NCBI GenBank assembly: GCA_013365365.1
Contig: JABVXU010000083.1
Span: 104,995-168,994 of the forward strand
Length of the DNA stretch: 64,000 nucleotides
Origin: Cruorifilaria tuberocauda
Lineage: Eukaryota > Nematoda > Chromadorea > Rhabditida > Onchocercidae
Direction: 5' to 3'
Part shown: positions 27,101 through 38,464 of the stretch, piece by piece
How positions within the stretch are numbered: the stretch's first letter is position 1
How the letters are laid out: each line of letters starts with the position of its first letter
Notes under the pieces: model-generated
Told to the model about the DNA's origin: nothing
What the model saw: the letters and a program-made list of their open reading frames with translations, nothing else
Database searches by the model: none
Position numbers and translations under genes: made by a program

Positions 27101-30100
27101 AAACATGCCTCTCCCCCTCACTCTCTTTCCCTCTTATTCCTATCAATGAATCATCAAGTGGTGAAAGTGGAATTAGAGATAATTTCAAAAAAAATGATAT
27201 AGAGTATTTTCTTTATTTTAGCTAATTACCGCTTCTGACCGTTAGAGATGGAACTGAGAAATGACATATTTTCAAATAATGAAGCAAACATTCTTTTTTT
27301 CTAAAAAAACTTTTTGAATAGTTCACATAATATTCATTAATAATATCCAAAATATGTTCCCAGTATTGATTAAATAATAACTGACAAAGATGAGAAAATC
27401 AACGCTGATATGATAACACTGAATAAACAAGGAAAATCAATACTCATATATAAAAATGAATTGAAAAGTATTATTCGAAATAGTTTTTGAAACTATCATA
27501 AAAACATAAAATAAAGAAATAATCTAAAGTTTTGTGCAATTGTGCAAAATTAATCGTATAAATCATAGCTTCGCTATGAATTTGGTGAAAATATAAATTA
27601 ACAAATATATATATTATATTAAAATTTCAAAAAAAAAATATGATAGGAAAAAGTTTTCGTTTCTTTTTTTCATTTTAGAATTACTTACAAGTTCTGGAAG
27701 TAGAAGGCTGATCCGAAGCCGTTTGCTTGATAGCACATGGCCGATGCATTCCGTATTTTGACCAGTAAAAAAGTAGGAATAGAAATAGCAGTAACAACAG
27801 AAAATGACACAGGAAATGAGTGAATGAATGATGGGATTCAGATGGGAATTAAATTAAGGAGTGAAAGTTATCTATCCTTTCGACAACTTAATAATTCAAT
27901 ATGAAATATAATAAACTCTTTACTTTTACTCTTCCCAATCTAGGGCTATACTTTTTTGAATTACTTTTGAGAAAAAAAAGCGGGAAAGCGGGGAGAAAAT
28001 GAGGATGGAATGAATTAGCTCAAAAACAGATAAAGCAACGGCTATCCATAAGTAATAGTCATCGCCGTCAACGTCCTTCCTCTTATGGCCTTAGACTTAC
28101 ACTGGCAAAATGTATAGGCTCGTTTCGCTCAATATTCATACTATCGGAAGAGGCTATGTAAAAAAATGTAAACTTCAATTTATTCTTTCATTTTTATTGC
28201 ATAGCAATGCGCATTATTGTTATAATTGTTATAATTTATTGGTTTATCGATCATAGAGATATTCATACTCTGTTAAAGTACAAATACAACTATCATTAAA
28301 CTGTTACTACCGAAGAGGAAGAAAAATGAAAACAATGATTGATAGGAATCAAAATGGAACTGAATAGGAAAATCGATTCCTATTATATATAATCTTGAAA
28401 ATTTTACTGACCTGGAAAACATGGAAACCGATATCAATCTTCTAGAAAGCCTTACGATATATACATACGTAAACAAATTTGCAGCTTTCTTAATTCACTA
28501 AAGCAATGCTTTCCTCTTCATCTTCATAATAATATTTCTCTCTCTTTCTCTCTGTCACTCTTCCTTTCCTCTTTTTGTTTTTCTGGCCATCCATTTCAAG
28601 AAGCCTAGTTTATTCCAATTCTTCACTTTTTTTCTCTGAAAAAATCCAATTTCTTACCTCCTTTACTTTTTATTCACTCAAAAAAGCCTAGTCTTTCTCT
28701 CTCTCTCTTCTTCCAAAGAAGCCAAGTCTTCTTTATTTTCTTTCTGGCCAGCTATATAACACGGATAGATACAACATTATTCAACTCGTTAACAACAAAT
28801 CTCATTATAATTTTTTCTCTTCATTTTTCCAAATATGGCATTCTTACAACAACATCAACAATATGTACAATATTGCTAACTGAAATGACCTTTCACCTTC
28901 ATCTTCTTATTTCTTTTAAGTTAAACAAATTAGGTAAGAAAGAATAAAAAACAATCTTTACTGTGGTAATAGAAAAAACTGAAGAGTAAAGTAAGATCAG
29001 AAAAAAAAAAACAAACTGAACGAATGGATAGATGGGACGAGAAAGGAATCATCGTATTGTCGACGTTGTCATCGTTTAGAAAGATGACGGATGACAGCTT
29101 CCATTACCGTTACTATCTATCATTAACACTATATCAATATCACTATCATTATCATCGTTATCGACATTACCATGTGATAATGATAACGTTAACAACATTG
29201 TCGTTAATAATTAACAACAATAGCAATAATAATAACAAATAAATGATATTTAAACAAATAATAATAAGTGATAAAAAATAATAATAATAATGATAGTAAT
29301 AAATAATAATGATAATGATAATAATGATAAAAATAAATAATAATGATAATGATAACAATAATTATTAATTAATATTTTAAAAAAGTTGTAAATAAAAGTT
29401 ACCCGAAAAACGGAATTTAAATGGTTCACAATCAATTACAACAACAGCTAAATATGTAGTAAATATACACCCACACACATACATACACACACAGACACAT
29501 ACACACATTCATATATATACACACGTATACTCATATATATGCATACAGGCACACATACATACATACAACCTACAAATGCCCGAAGTAACAAGGTGGTGAC
29601 TCATCAACATCTATTGCCACTGTTGCAGTGGTATGGCAATAGATAATGATGAGTCAGCACCTCCTGATCATGTATTTATTCATTGGGAGAGAGAGAAAGA
29701 GAGAGAGAGGCATCAATGATTATCTCTTCCTCTTTTCCTTTTCATGCATATAAATACTTAATCTAAACCTATTAGGATCGTATTTATAAAGTAATTTGAG
29801 TAAGTTATATGGTAAAAGTATATTTTTGAAAACTTTCATTTTTCTATGAAATAAAAAGAAATTATTAAAATACTGTAAATAAAAATAGATGAAATATTTC
29901 AAAATAGTTGATAAATTGTCCTAGTTCTAGCGCAATATCATTAAATTATTTTATCAGAATAACAAGTAAATTCACTAAGATTCAAATTCAAATTCTCGTT
30001 GCTACAATTAAATGATAAGATTTATCACTGTATTACTTCATTTCACATTAAGTGATAGGATGAATAAATCGTTTATCAATGATAATATTTTGATAACTGG

Positions 30101-30306
30101 AAACATTTCTTACAAATCCTTCACTTATTGTAACATTTCATTTAATCATTTCTTTGACTGATGAATTATCAATAAAATTTATAATTTTATCAGTATGTAT
30201 ATATGTTTCAAATCATTTTATTTAACAAAAATTTCACTATCATCTAATCTTGAAAACAATCCATCAAATATATATTTCTTATTAGGCAAAATTAAAAAAC
30301 ACATAT

Positions 30307-30345
<39 letters not shown>

Positions 30346-33300
30346 ATTTAAAAAATCAAGAGTTATCGTTGATGAGATTTCAAAAATTTCGTTCTACTTT
30401 TGCTATCTTCCCCTTTCTCTATGGTTGAAAAGATAAAAAGAAAGAAATGAGAGAAGGAAAGAGCATAAATCCAACTTAAAACTTAAAAGTATTTTCCATT
30501 TTTATAAGAAAGAGAGAGAGAGAGAGAGAGAAAAGGACAGAGAAGGAAAGAAAAGTGAATAATTACATTACTACTTTATGCATTTCTCTAAGGTTTATAA
30601 GAAAATTCAATTCAATCAACAAAAACGCTTCAAACCATATAATTCATATAATTCATTGTGATGAGTCAAAATGGAAAAACGAATTAATGAAATATAGAAA
30701 AATGAAAAAAAAAATCTTCCGATGACGCAAGCATTTCGTTTAGCTTACTTTAAGCAGATAAGAAAGAGAAACTTAAAAAATAAGAATAAAATAGAATATT
30801 GGATAGCAAATCAAAAAAAAAATAATAATATCATATGTAATAGATGAGATTGACAAAGAAAAAAATTTATGAAAAAGAATGAAAAATGTTAAGATTGAAA
30901 GAAAGAAGATAAATTTCCTATAAAACTTTATTAACATCATTTCTACTGCTATAATCGCTAACTTTTTTCCTTTATCAATATTTTTAACTTATATATGTTA
31001 TCGATTATTATAGGAAGTAATATTCAGTTATATATACCATTTAACTTATATAAGTTATCTACCATAATCAGCAATAAACTGTAAACTTTTAAGATTGAAC
31101 ATTGGAAATAGAAATTTAGCACTTTAAATAATGAATTGATAAAATCAATTTTAAGTATTAAAGCGTGAGAGGAGGAGATTTCTGCTTCCTGTTTACAACA
31201 AATCATACATTTTCAGCTTATTTCATTATCAATTCTGATGAGTCATACATAATTAGCAAATTGACGAAAGCCAATAAATCCAATTCCACTTCATACTCTT
31301 TTCCATAATGGAAAGATCAACGTTGAAATGTTGACATAGCATTTTTCTCAGAGAAAAAAAACAAAACTTGTGATAATATGATGTAACGAAAGAGATGAAA
31401 AAAAAAAGGAAAAAAAGGGAAAGAAGAAAAAGAAAAAAAAAACATACCACGCAAAATGAGAACTTTACGAAAACGTTTTAATGACGTAAATTTCTCCTGT
31501 AGTATTCGAAGTAATTTTCCAGATGAATCATCGGAACATTTTTCACCATTAAAATATTTCCGTTTCATACCAGATAATAATACGGTAGAACGGTTATTAT
31601 TATTATTACTATTATTAATGGATGATTTGTCGTTGATAATTTGATTATCAGTTTCGGAATACAATACCAAATCAACCATTGTTGAATTACACTTCTCTTC
31701 ACCAATTTGTGATAACATCACACTGTTACAAACCTGTAAATTTACCATTAAAAAAAAATAAGAGAAAGAAGAGAGTGAAATATCATTGTTAATTTTATAA
31801 ACCGATTAATACTATTGACGTAATTGTTGACGTTTTAACGTTTTGGCGTTTAATGTTCTAACATCTAGTACGTTTTAATATGACAATATGCTGATGTAAT
31901 TTTCAAATAAAATTATCCTTAATATATTTTACATTTAAAAAAAGGAATTAATTTGGATAATAGCAGTGTAGAATATAGTATTAGCATTTGTAATCACAAC
32001 TTTATTTGCATTCTATTATTAGTGATAATATATTACAATATAACTGTGGATCTTCTATATTTGATCAATAAAAAAAATAGATGTAGTTACTATACTTGAC
32101 CCAAATGATGGAAGTCAAACATTTCCACTTAAGGTAGTTACTGTTATAAATAAAAATTCGCTGGTAATATTATATTTGCTGTATAAATATTACAATAATG
32201 TTTAATTCTAAATGAAATAGTTTTTTTCATGCAATAACATATTTACTTGTAAATGAGTGAACTTTTTTTCTATCAATTCTAAATTAAACAGTAATACTAC
32301 TTACTACTACTTTAGAAAGTATAAAAGAGTTTGATAAATATATTATACAATTATCTAAGCAATCTTTTCAATAACAGAAAAAAAGGAAGAGAAGAGAGAA
32401 ATATATTAGAATGTATTCCTAATCATTTTTCTTCAAAATTTATTTCATTTTTTTTTAACTTATAATAACTTTTAACTTTTAACTTATAATAGAGTTTAAT
32501 TCATCATCATTAATATTTTATTGGTTTTACATTTTCGAGTAATTAACTTCTCATTACTATGTGTGAGCACAAATAATTATCATTAATCTTTATAATGGGA
32601 ATTCTTTTAATCATACTTCTCCTACTAATATTTTCATTATTTGATATGATTCATTCTTAGTATTAAATTTAACTTATAAAAAGATACTCTCAACAATGGA
32701 CAATAGATAATAGCAAAAGGTCAAATGTCTATCATACATTAATCTCTTCAAACTGTATGGAAACAATTAAAATAAAATTGTCCATTTTTTTTCTCTTACC
32801 TCTCCGATAAATTTTATACAATTTCCGGAAAATGACCATTTTTATTATATTTTTTTCATTTCCTTCCAATATCAATCATTTAGTCATCACCATATCTCCT
32901 CTTAATAATATTGTCCATTAGAAGAGAAGATTCGATGAACGATGGCATCTCTCTCTCTCTCTCTCTCCATCTCTCTCTATTTGTTTTTCTATCGCTTTAT
33001 TTTTCAATTTAAAAACAAATTTTACAAATCAAACAAATGACACATACCATCCATATCTCTGATTGATGTCACCATTCATTAATTTATTCATAAATTACAT
33101 ACATGAAACGTCACTGTAAGTACAAAGAGTTATTGTAAAATGAATCAAACATGACAAAAGATAAGCAATGATAATTATGATATGAGGAAATAATTATCTG
33201 AAATGATTCACATCGACCAAAACTCAGTATTTCATAGTAGTTCTTCTGATCGCTGATTCAGAGAAATGTATGATAATGATGATGACTAATACTTTCTAGC

Positions 33301-36300
33301 AGAGCAGATGTGATGACAAGAGTAGATAGAGTTCGGATAAGTCAAATATATTATGCATGAAATGTGACACTTAAATGGATGAATCATCCCGTCTCTCATT
33401 ATTGAAAATGTGTCAATTTATTCTTATCATCATTATATAAATCAATCGTTACTACTACTCTTACAACTATACCTATTACCAATTACCAAGATGGAAGATA
33501 GAACCTTTGAACTATTATCATTGTAATTATGATGATCACAATGACCTTTGAACTATTAACATTTTTTATCAATTCATTTATAAGAGACAGGAACGCTTCT
33601 TTCTTTCCCTTTTTTCCATCATTTTTATCCATCAAGCATACAGTAACGATCATCTCGATATCCCATAGATGAATCGAATTCCGGACAGAACGGAAGAAAG
33701 GAATGAAAAGATACGGAAAGAGATTTACATCAAGAAACGGATTTTTGCATGTGAAAATGAATAATCACAAACAAAACATATATGACAGTAAACATTTAAT
33801 GTAATTTCGTAATTGACTAAAATTTCGGGAAGTTAAAATTAGTTGCAATTCTGCAAAGGTAAAATAACATTTTTCCATTTTCTCTTATCGATTTTCTTCT
33901 TATCTTTTTCATTAAATTTAATTTACGCAACTAAACAATTTTTGACAATTAAATAAACACAAGACGTAATGTAAGAGCTATGTGAAACATGCAAATGAAT
34001 GATTTAAATAAATAACTTACTTTATTATCAAATACACGGCGGCGTATCATTTTTGAGTAAAAAGCATTGATAGCATATCGAATATGTGATAAATTATAAT
34101 CAATAAAAGGACGGCAATCAACGATTACTGTCTGCAAATAAAATAATAAATATTAAAAAAAAAATACTTTCAGTATATATCAGAAAATTTTCAATTTAAA
34201 GATAATTTCAAATTTTAGATTAAAAAATTTAAATAATATAAAATATTATTGTATAAAAATTTTTGAATGATATAAATGAAAGATTGAATTTCGCGTGAAA
34301 TGTGACAAAGGAGTGCATACCTTCTCTGAAATGATGATATTAATTTCATCTAATTCATTTATTATTATCACTATTAATATCAACTATTCTTTGTTACAAC
34401 TATTATTATTATTATTATTATCACTATCATTATTATTTATTACTCGTTATTTGTGTCATTAATTACTATTATTTCAAATAATTTTAGTAAAAAAAGAAAC
34501 ATCAAAGGTAAGAAAATATGACCTTTTTGAAAGGATCAACTTTTTGAACAAGATTAGCAAGTGTTATTGCATCGATATCAGTTATCATCGTTGATAAAAT
34601 TGTCATAATTTAATCAATTATTCCAAAAGAAGTAATAATAATAGTAGCAATAATAATGCTTGGAAAGTATCATAAATATTTACCTCTATAAATAATTTCA
34701 TCATTCTTTTTATCATTTTTAATTTTATCATTATCATTCTTTTTAACTTGCAAATATTATCACTGTTATCAATTTAATCAAATCTCAATCAGGAAGCATC
34801 GATGAAATAATCATCCTGAAGAGTTTGAAGAACAATTTTAATTATCGAATTACCAAATTACAATTATCATACGATGTAAATAAATAGAATGAATGGAAAG
34901 GTTACAACGAATATTTCAGAATAATTCTTATCACAAATATAAATATATCATGTGTGTGCCTATGTCTGATATGATACATCGACTGATAATTTGGATTGAT
35001 TTATAAAATTTATTTGTTAATGAAATAAAATGTCACTTCTACTAATATTATTTATAATTGATGGAAATAAGTAATTTGATCATTTATTAGAAAAAAAAAT
35101 CAATCTTCATAGTCAAAATATACCAATGATGATTACACTGATAATGATGATGGTGAGTTGATAAGAGTGATAATGATATAATTAAACAAATGAATGATTA
35201 ATTAGGCATATAATTAGACAACAAAAAAAAAGAGTGAATGAGTGATTTCATGATAATTTTAAGGAAACAAACATAGTTAAATGATAATTTGATAAATGAT
35301 AACACTGAACCATTAAAAATTTTACTAGAAGCATGATAAACAAGAACAAGAACAATAAGAGTAATTATGTTTTTGAGTAATGATGATAATAATGATACTC
35401 TCAGGAAGTAAGCATAAATTAAGTGCGAATAATGTACAATAATAATTAAATAGTAACAAATAATAAATAACAAATAGTAAATAATAATAATAATTAATAA
35501 ATTAAAGTTGCAAATATATAAAAAATAATAAAAATAAATAATTTCATCATTCAATGATTTCATTCTCATTTTATTTCATTGCGTTTTATTAAAAAAAAAA
35601 CATCTGAATTTTTTCCAAAAATTTATCGATTTAAAAAAAAATTGGATGATGTCAATATTGATCATATCTATCGTTTTTTCAATGAGATTTTGATAAATAA
35701 AATGAAAATTGCATGATTTCATTTAAATGATGACGTATCACGCAAAGATTTTATCGCTTGTTTTTTTAAAATGATGATGTAAATGCATATTTATGTGAAA
35801 TATTCTGTTCCAAGAGTTTTCTCGCATTAGCATTCTTCCTGTATTCCCCGCCTTCCTGTGTTATACCGTAAATGACGTATTTATTTCGTTGTGTCGTATT
35901 GTATCATATGTATCATGTGTATTGTATCATATGATATGAAAGAGCAATTTTTTGATAAATACAAATTACACAAATAATATTTGAATGATCAAATATCTGA
36001 TGGAAATCAATTGATTAGAGATTTTAAATTTCAACCAAAAAGGAGAAGCAGGAATTTCTCGGAGAAGAAATTTTGGGATTAAACCAAAAAGGAGAAGCAG
36101 GAATTTCTCGGAGAAGAAATTTTGGGATTAATCTGGTAGGCATTAATAGTTGCAAATATCATCTATATCATTTATTGTATTAAAATACTAGAAATAAAAA
36201 TGAAGCATAGTAATTTTGGAATATTTTGAAGCGGAAAAAAGATGAAAAAGAGAGATAAATGTTGATAAGAGGATAAATTTATCACTCAATTTGGGTAATA

Positions 36301-38464
36301 TGATAATTATTGCACCTGTTATCAGCTGAATAGAAAGAGAAGAAAAGTGAAATGAGAAATAATATAGGTTCATCTTATGTTATATTGAAATTAAAGCCAA
36401 AATGGGAATACAACAATAAATTAATCAAATAGTTTCATTTCATATTTCATTTAAATCATTTTTAAATTATTTATTTATTCCATTTTATTATACCTGACAA
36501 GTATTTACTGTGAAGCGTGAATATTTCCTCTATTATCGATCTTTTTAATTGATACTTGAACTAAAATATTATAACGAAAAAACAAGCTAAAATATTTCAA
36601 ACAGCCAACAGCTAAACAATTCCCAAATTATTTAATAAAAAAAGAGAGTAATAACAAATTTTGAAAGTAATTTGATTATCATTAAGTGAGCTAATGGTAG
36701 CTTAATCTCTCAAATATTATTTTCCTCCTTCATAATATTTATGGTAAATCAATAACAAATGTAAACATAACTTTTCAATTACGTAATCAACAAAATGTGA
36801 GAAAATAATAAGCTAAAAATAGCTTTATCCAATTCAATAAACATGAAGAAATTATTTCATAACGACATTTTGATTAATTATCGCAAAACGATTGTAAACA
36901 ATAAGTGATAAAAGTCGCGATTAATTTAAATTATTAATTTAAATTTCACTACTACTTCAAAATATCTAAGAAGATTTAAATTCCGCACTTGAATTATTCA
37001 ATATCCTCTGAATTGTCATCAAAATCAATCGAATTATCGCGTACAAACTTACCGGATGATACTAAAATGCTGGAAAACATGAAACTAGAAATATCAGAAT
37101 ATTCATAGAGAAGAAAAAAAAGAGAGTAAGGGAAACCGATAGAGAATTCGGACACTGTTATCTTTCTGATGAACTAGTATCATCCTCCGGAATACCGGTG
37201 GAAAATATGGAAACTGTTGTCCTTCCAATGAATCCAGCTAAAGTATGGGGTACAACTATTGCTCATGGACTGCTTTGATCAATGAATCGACGATAAAATC
37301 ATATACTTCGCGTTATAAATTTAACTAATCAAGAAGCAAAGATCAATGGAAAGTTTGGAAAATGAAATATTCAATGATCATATATAATCAATAATCACAG
37401 GGTATTCTATGGATTATCCAAGCTGACCAATGGGATCGATCAAACACAACAAGTGATTATCAATCATGGAATATCACTTTCAACAAACTATGAATTTGTT
37501 GAATAAAGTTATCATTCATCAACAAATTTTATGTTAAATAAATGACGTGGAAAACACTGAATATCGACAATTTGGGAGTTAAAAAAAACATACAGCAACG
37601 ATAATATCAATATCGAACGAATATCATTTTATTTGACGAATTTCAAATATTTCGAAATATCAATTTCAAAAAGAAAAAGTTTGCAAATATAAATATTAGA
37701 TGTCTATGTTCACGTTCACGTAAACGTGAATGAACCAGTAATGCTTGATGATACTATCACGAACACATATATTCCAATAATCCAATTTTTTTTTGTCCTA
37801 TAACTTCAAATTTCGGTATTGCTCGCAGCGTACGCTACGTGCTGAAGAATTTCAACGTTAATATTAAGACGGAAAAAAAATCAGAAAAACCCTTCCGATG
37901 TAAAAATAAATGTAACACGACGTAAATATCTCCGAACGATAACATACATTCTCATTTAACATATGCAGAGGGTGAGAGAGATAGAGGGAGAGGGACAGGG
38001 AAAAGGACAGAGAGAGAGAGAGAGAGATGAAGAGAGAGAGAAGAGCTCTCAAGTACCATTAAAAGCAATTGACTACGCATCTCTCGACACTTCTTTTCTT
38101 CTCCATTACCTTTTCTTTTTCATGTACTCTTTCGTCTTAGCCTCATCATGACATCACTTCTTATCTTGTCCTGGTCCTTATCTTATCTTAGGGGATTTAG
38201 TGAGAGAGGGATGGCAAATTGACCTCGATGGTCATTTAGTTGACTGAGTGACCGATTGAATAATGATAAGTTATACTATTAAATCTGAAGAAGAAATGCT
38301 TGAATGATGACGAAGTAAGAACATTTCTGATTGATTGACTCCTTTGCTACCTGAGAATGCGTGATTTGAAGATCTTCTGAAGACGCGTCACGTGTTATGT
38401 AATATAGCATGCGTAATTGTATCATTTGAATTGAAAACATGAAGCGAGCTAATCGAATGAACAA
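24154..38464 (-). CDS. vhp-1: Rhodanese/dual-specificity MAP-kinase phosphatase (vhp-1, DUSP8/16 type)
   Basis: Dephosphorylates JNK/p38-type MAP kinases; the C. elegans relative is the JNK phosphatase. Minus-strand exons: 38464-38351 (tentative), 34131-34021, 31733-31448, 26881-26670, 26591-26441, 26358-26235, 25925-25697, 25343-25107, 24909-24154; all phases close, 739 aa. The rhodanese domain holds TVIVDCRPFIDYNLSHI and the basic kinase-docking patch SKMIRRRVFDNK, ending RDGFNDFRSRFPELCE. The catalytic domain has ILPFLYLGSQQDAM, the general acid Asp in RIPVNDTYQAKLLP, the signature HCLAGVSRSPTLAIAYI, and VKERRPSISPNFNFMGQLLEYE. A Ser/Thr/Asn-rich tail of about 400 residues follows. Introns of 4.6, 2.3 and 4.2 kb are filled with low-complexity sequence. 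The catalytic exons are certain; the first exon rests on phase, donor site and position only. Confidence 0.9.
27015..27034. repeat. (GAT)n microsatellite
   Basis: Six to seven GAT units within the intron between the 31448 and 26881 exons of the phosphatase gene. Confidence 0.85.
27689..27749 (-). CDS. Candidate alternative first exon of the MAPK phosphatase
   Basis: Minus strand: an ATG at 27749 opens 20 codons (MHRPCAIKQTASDQPSTSRT) plus one base, then an ideal donor GTAAGT. One leftover base is exactly what the 26881 exon needs, so splicing there reads on as ...RTYGFNDFRSRFPE. No upstream acceptor is visible close by, as expected for a first or trans-spliced exon. The product would keep the catalytic domain but lack the rhodanese domain. 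Inference only; no transcript evidence. Confidence 0.45.
29265..29375. repeat. ATA/ATG trinucleotide-rich tract
   Basis: About 110 bp of AATAAT and GATAAT units in a phosphatase intron. The long open frames over it on both strands are products of the repeat, not genes. Confidence 0.85.
29467..29572. repeat. Imperfect CA/CATA repeat
   Basis: Interrupted ACAC and ACATAC units over about 105 bp in a phosphatase intron. Confidence 0.85.
29591..29662. repeat. Near-perfect hairpin, candidate small-RNA precursor
   Basis: Outer arms 29591-29606 and 29647-29662 pair at 15 of 16 positions. After a 4-nt internal loop, CTATTGCCA (29611-29619) pairs perfectly with TGGCAATAG (29634-29642). The apex also contains CCACTG and CAGTGG three bases apart. 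Length (72 nt) and stem are in the range of microRNA precursors. It sits in a long intron of the phosphatase gene in an AT-rich low-complexity region, from which it stands out. I do not recognise a known nematode microRNA seed. The outer arms also contain TGACTCA/TGAGTCA, the AP-1 consensus. Confidence 0.7.
30307..30345. repeat. Compound (AC)n(AT)n microsatellite
   Basis: About nine AC units run directly into about eleven AT units, inside a phosphatase intron. Confidence 0.9.
30509..30531. repeat. (AG)n microsatellite
   Basis: Uninterrupted AG run inside a phosphatase intron. Confidence 0.9.
32948..32967. repeat. (CT)n microsatellite
   Basis: Uninterrupted CT run followed by a second shorter CTCTCT tract, in the intron between the two rhodanese exons. 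Confidence 0.9.
36033..36130. repeat. Exact 49-bp tandem duplication
   Basis: Two head-to-tail copies, 36033-36081 and 36082-36130, are identical at every base (each starts AACCAAAAAGGAG and ends TTTTGGGATTA). The unit itself contains a short inverted repeat (AATTTCT...AGAAATT). Identity suggests a recent event or an assembly artefact. It lies in the putative first intron of the phosphatase. Confidence 0.9.
37967..38043. repeat. GA-rich purine tract
   Basis: Interrupted GAGAGA/GGGAGA repeats about 0.3 kb from the putative phosphatase first exon. Overlapping open frames on both strands are explained by the repeat. Confidence 0.85.

Noticed and set aside
29167..29435. Overlapping 60-70 codon frames rich in Tyr, Ile and His
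   Set aside because: They are translations of an ATA/ATG repeat tract.
35198..35569. 123-codon minus-strand frame
   Set aside because: Composed of I/Y/L runs from AT-rich low-complexity DNA; no splice sites or family resemblance.
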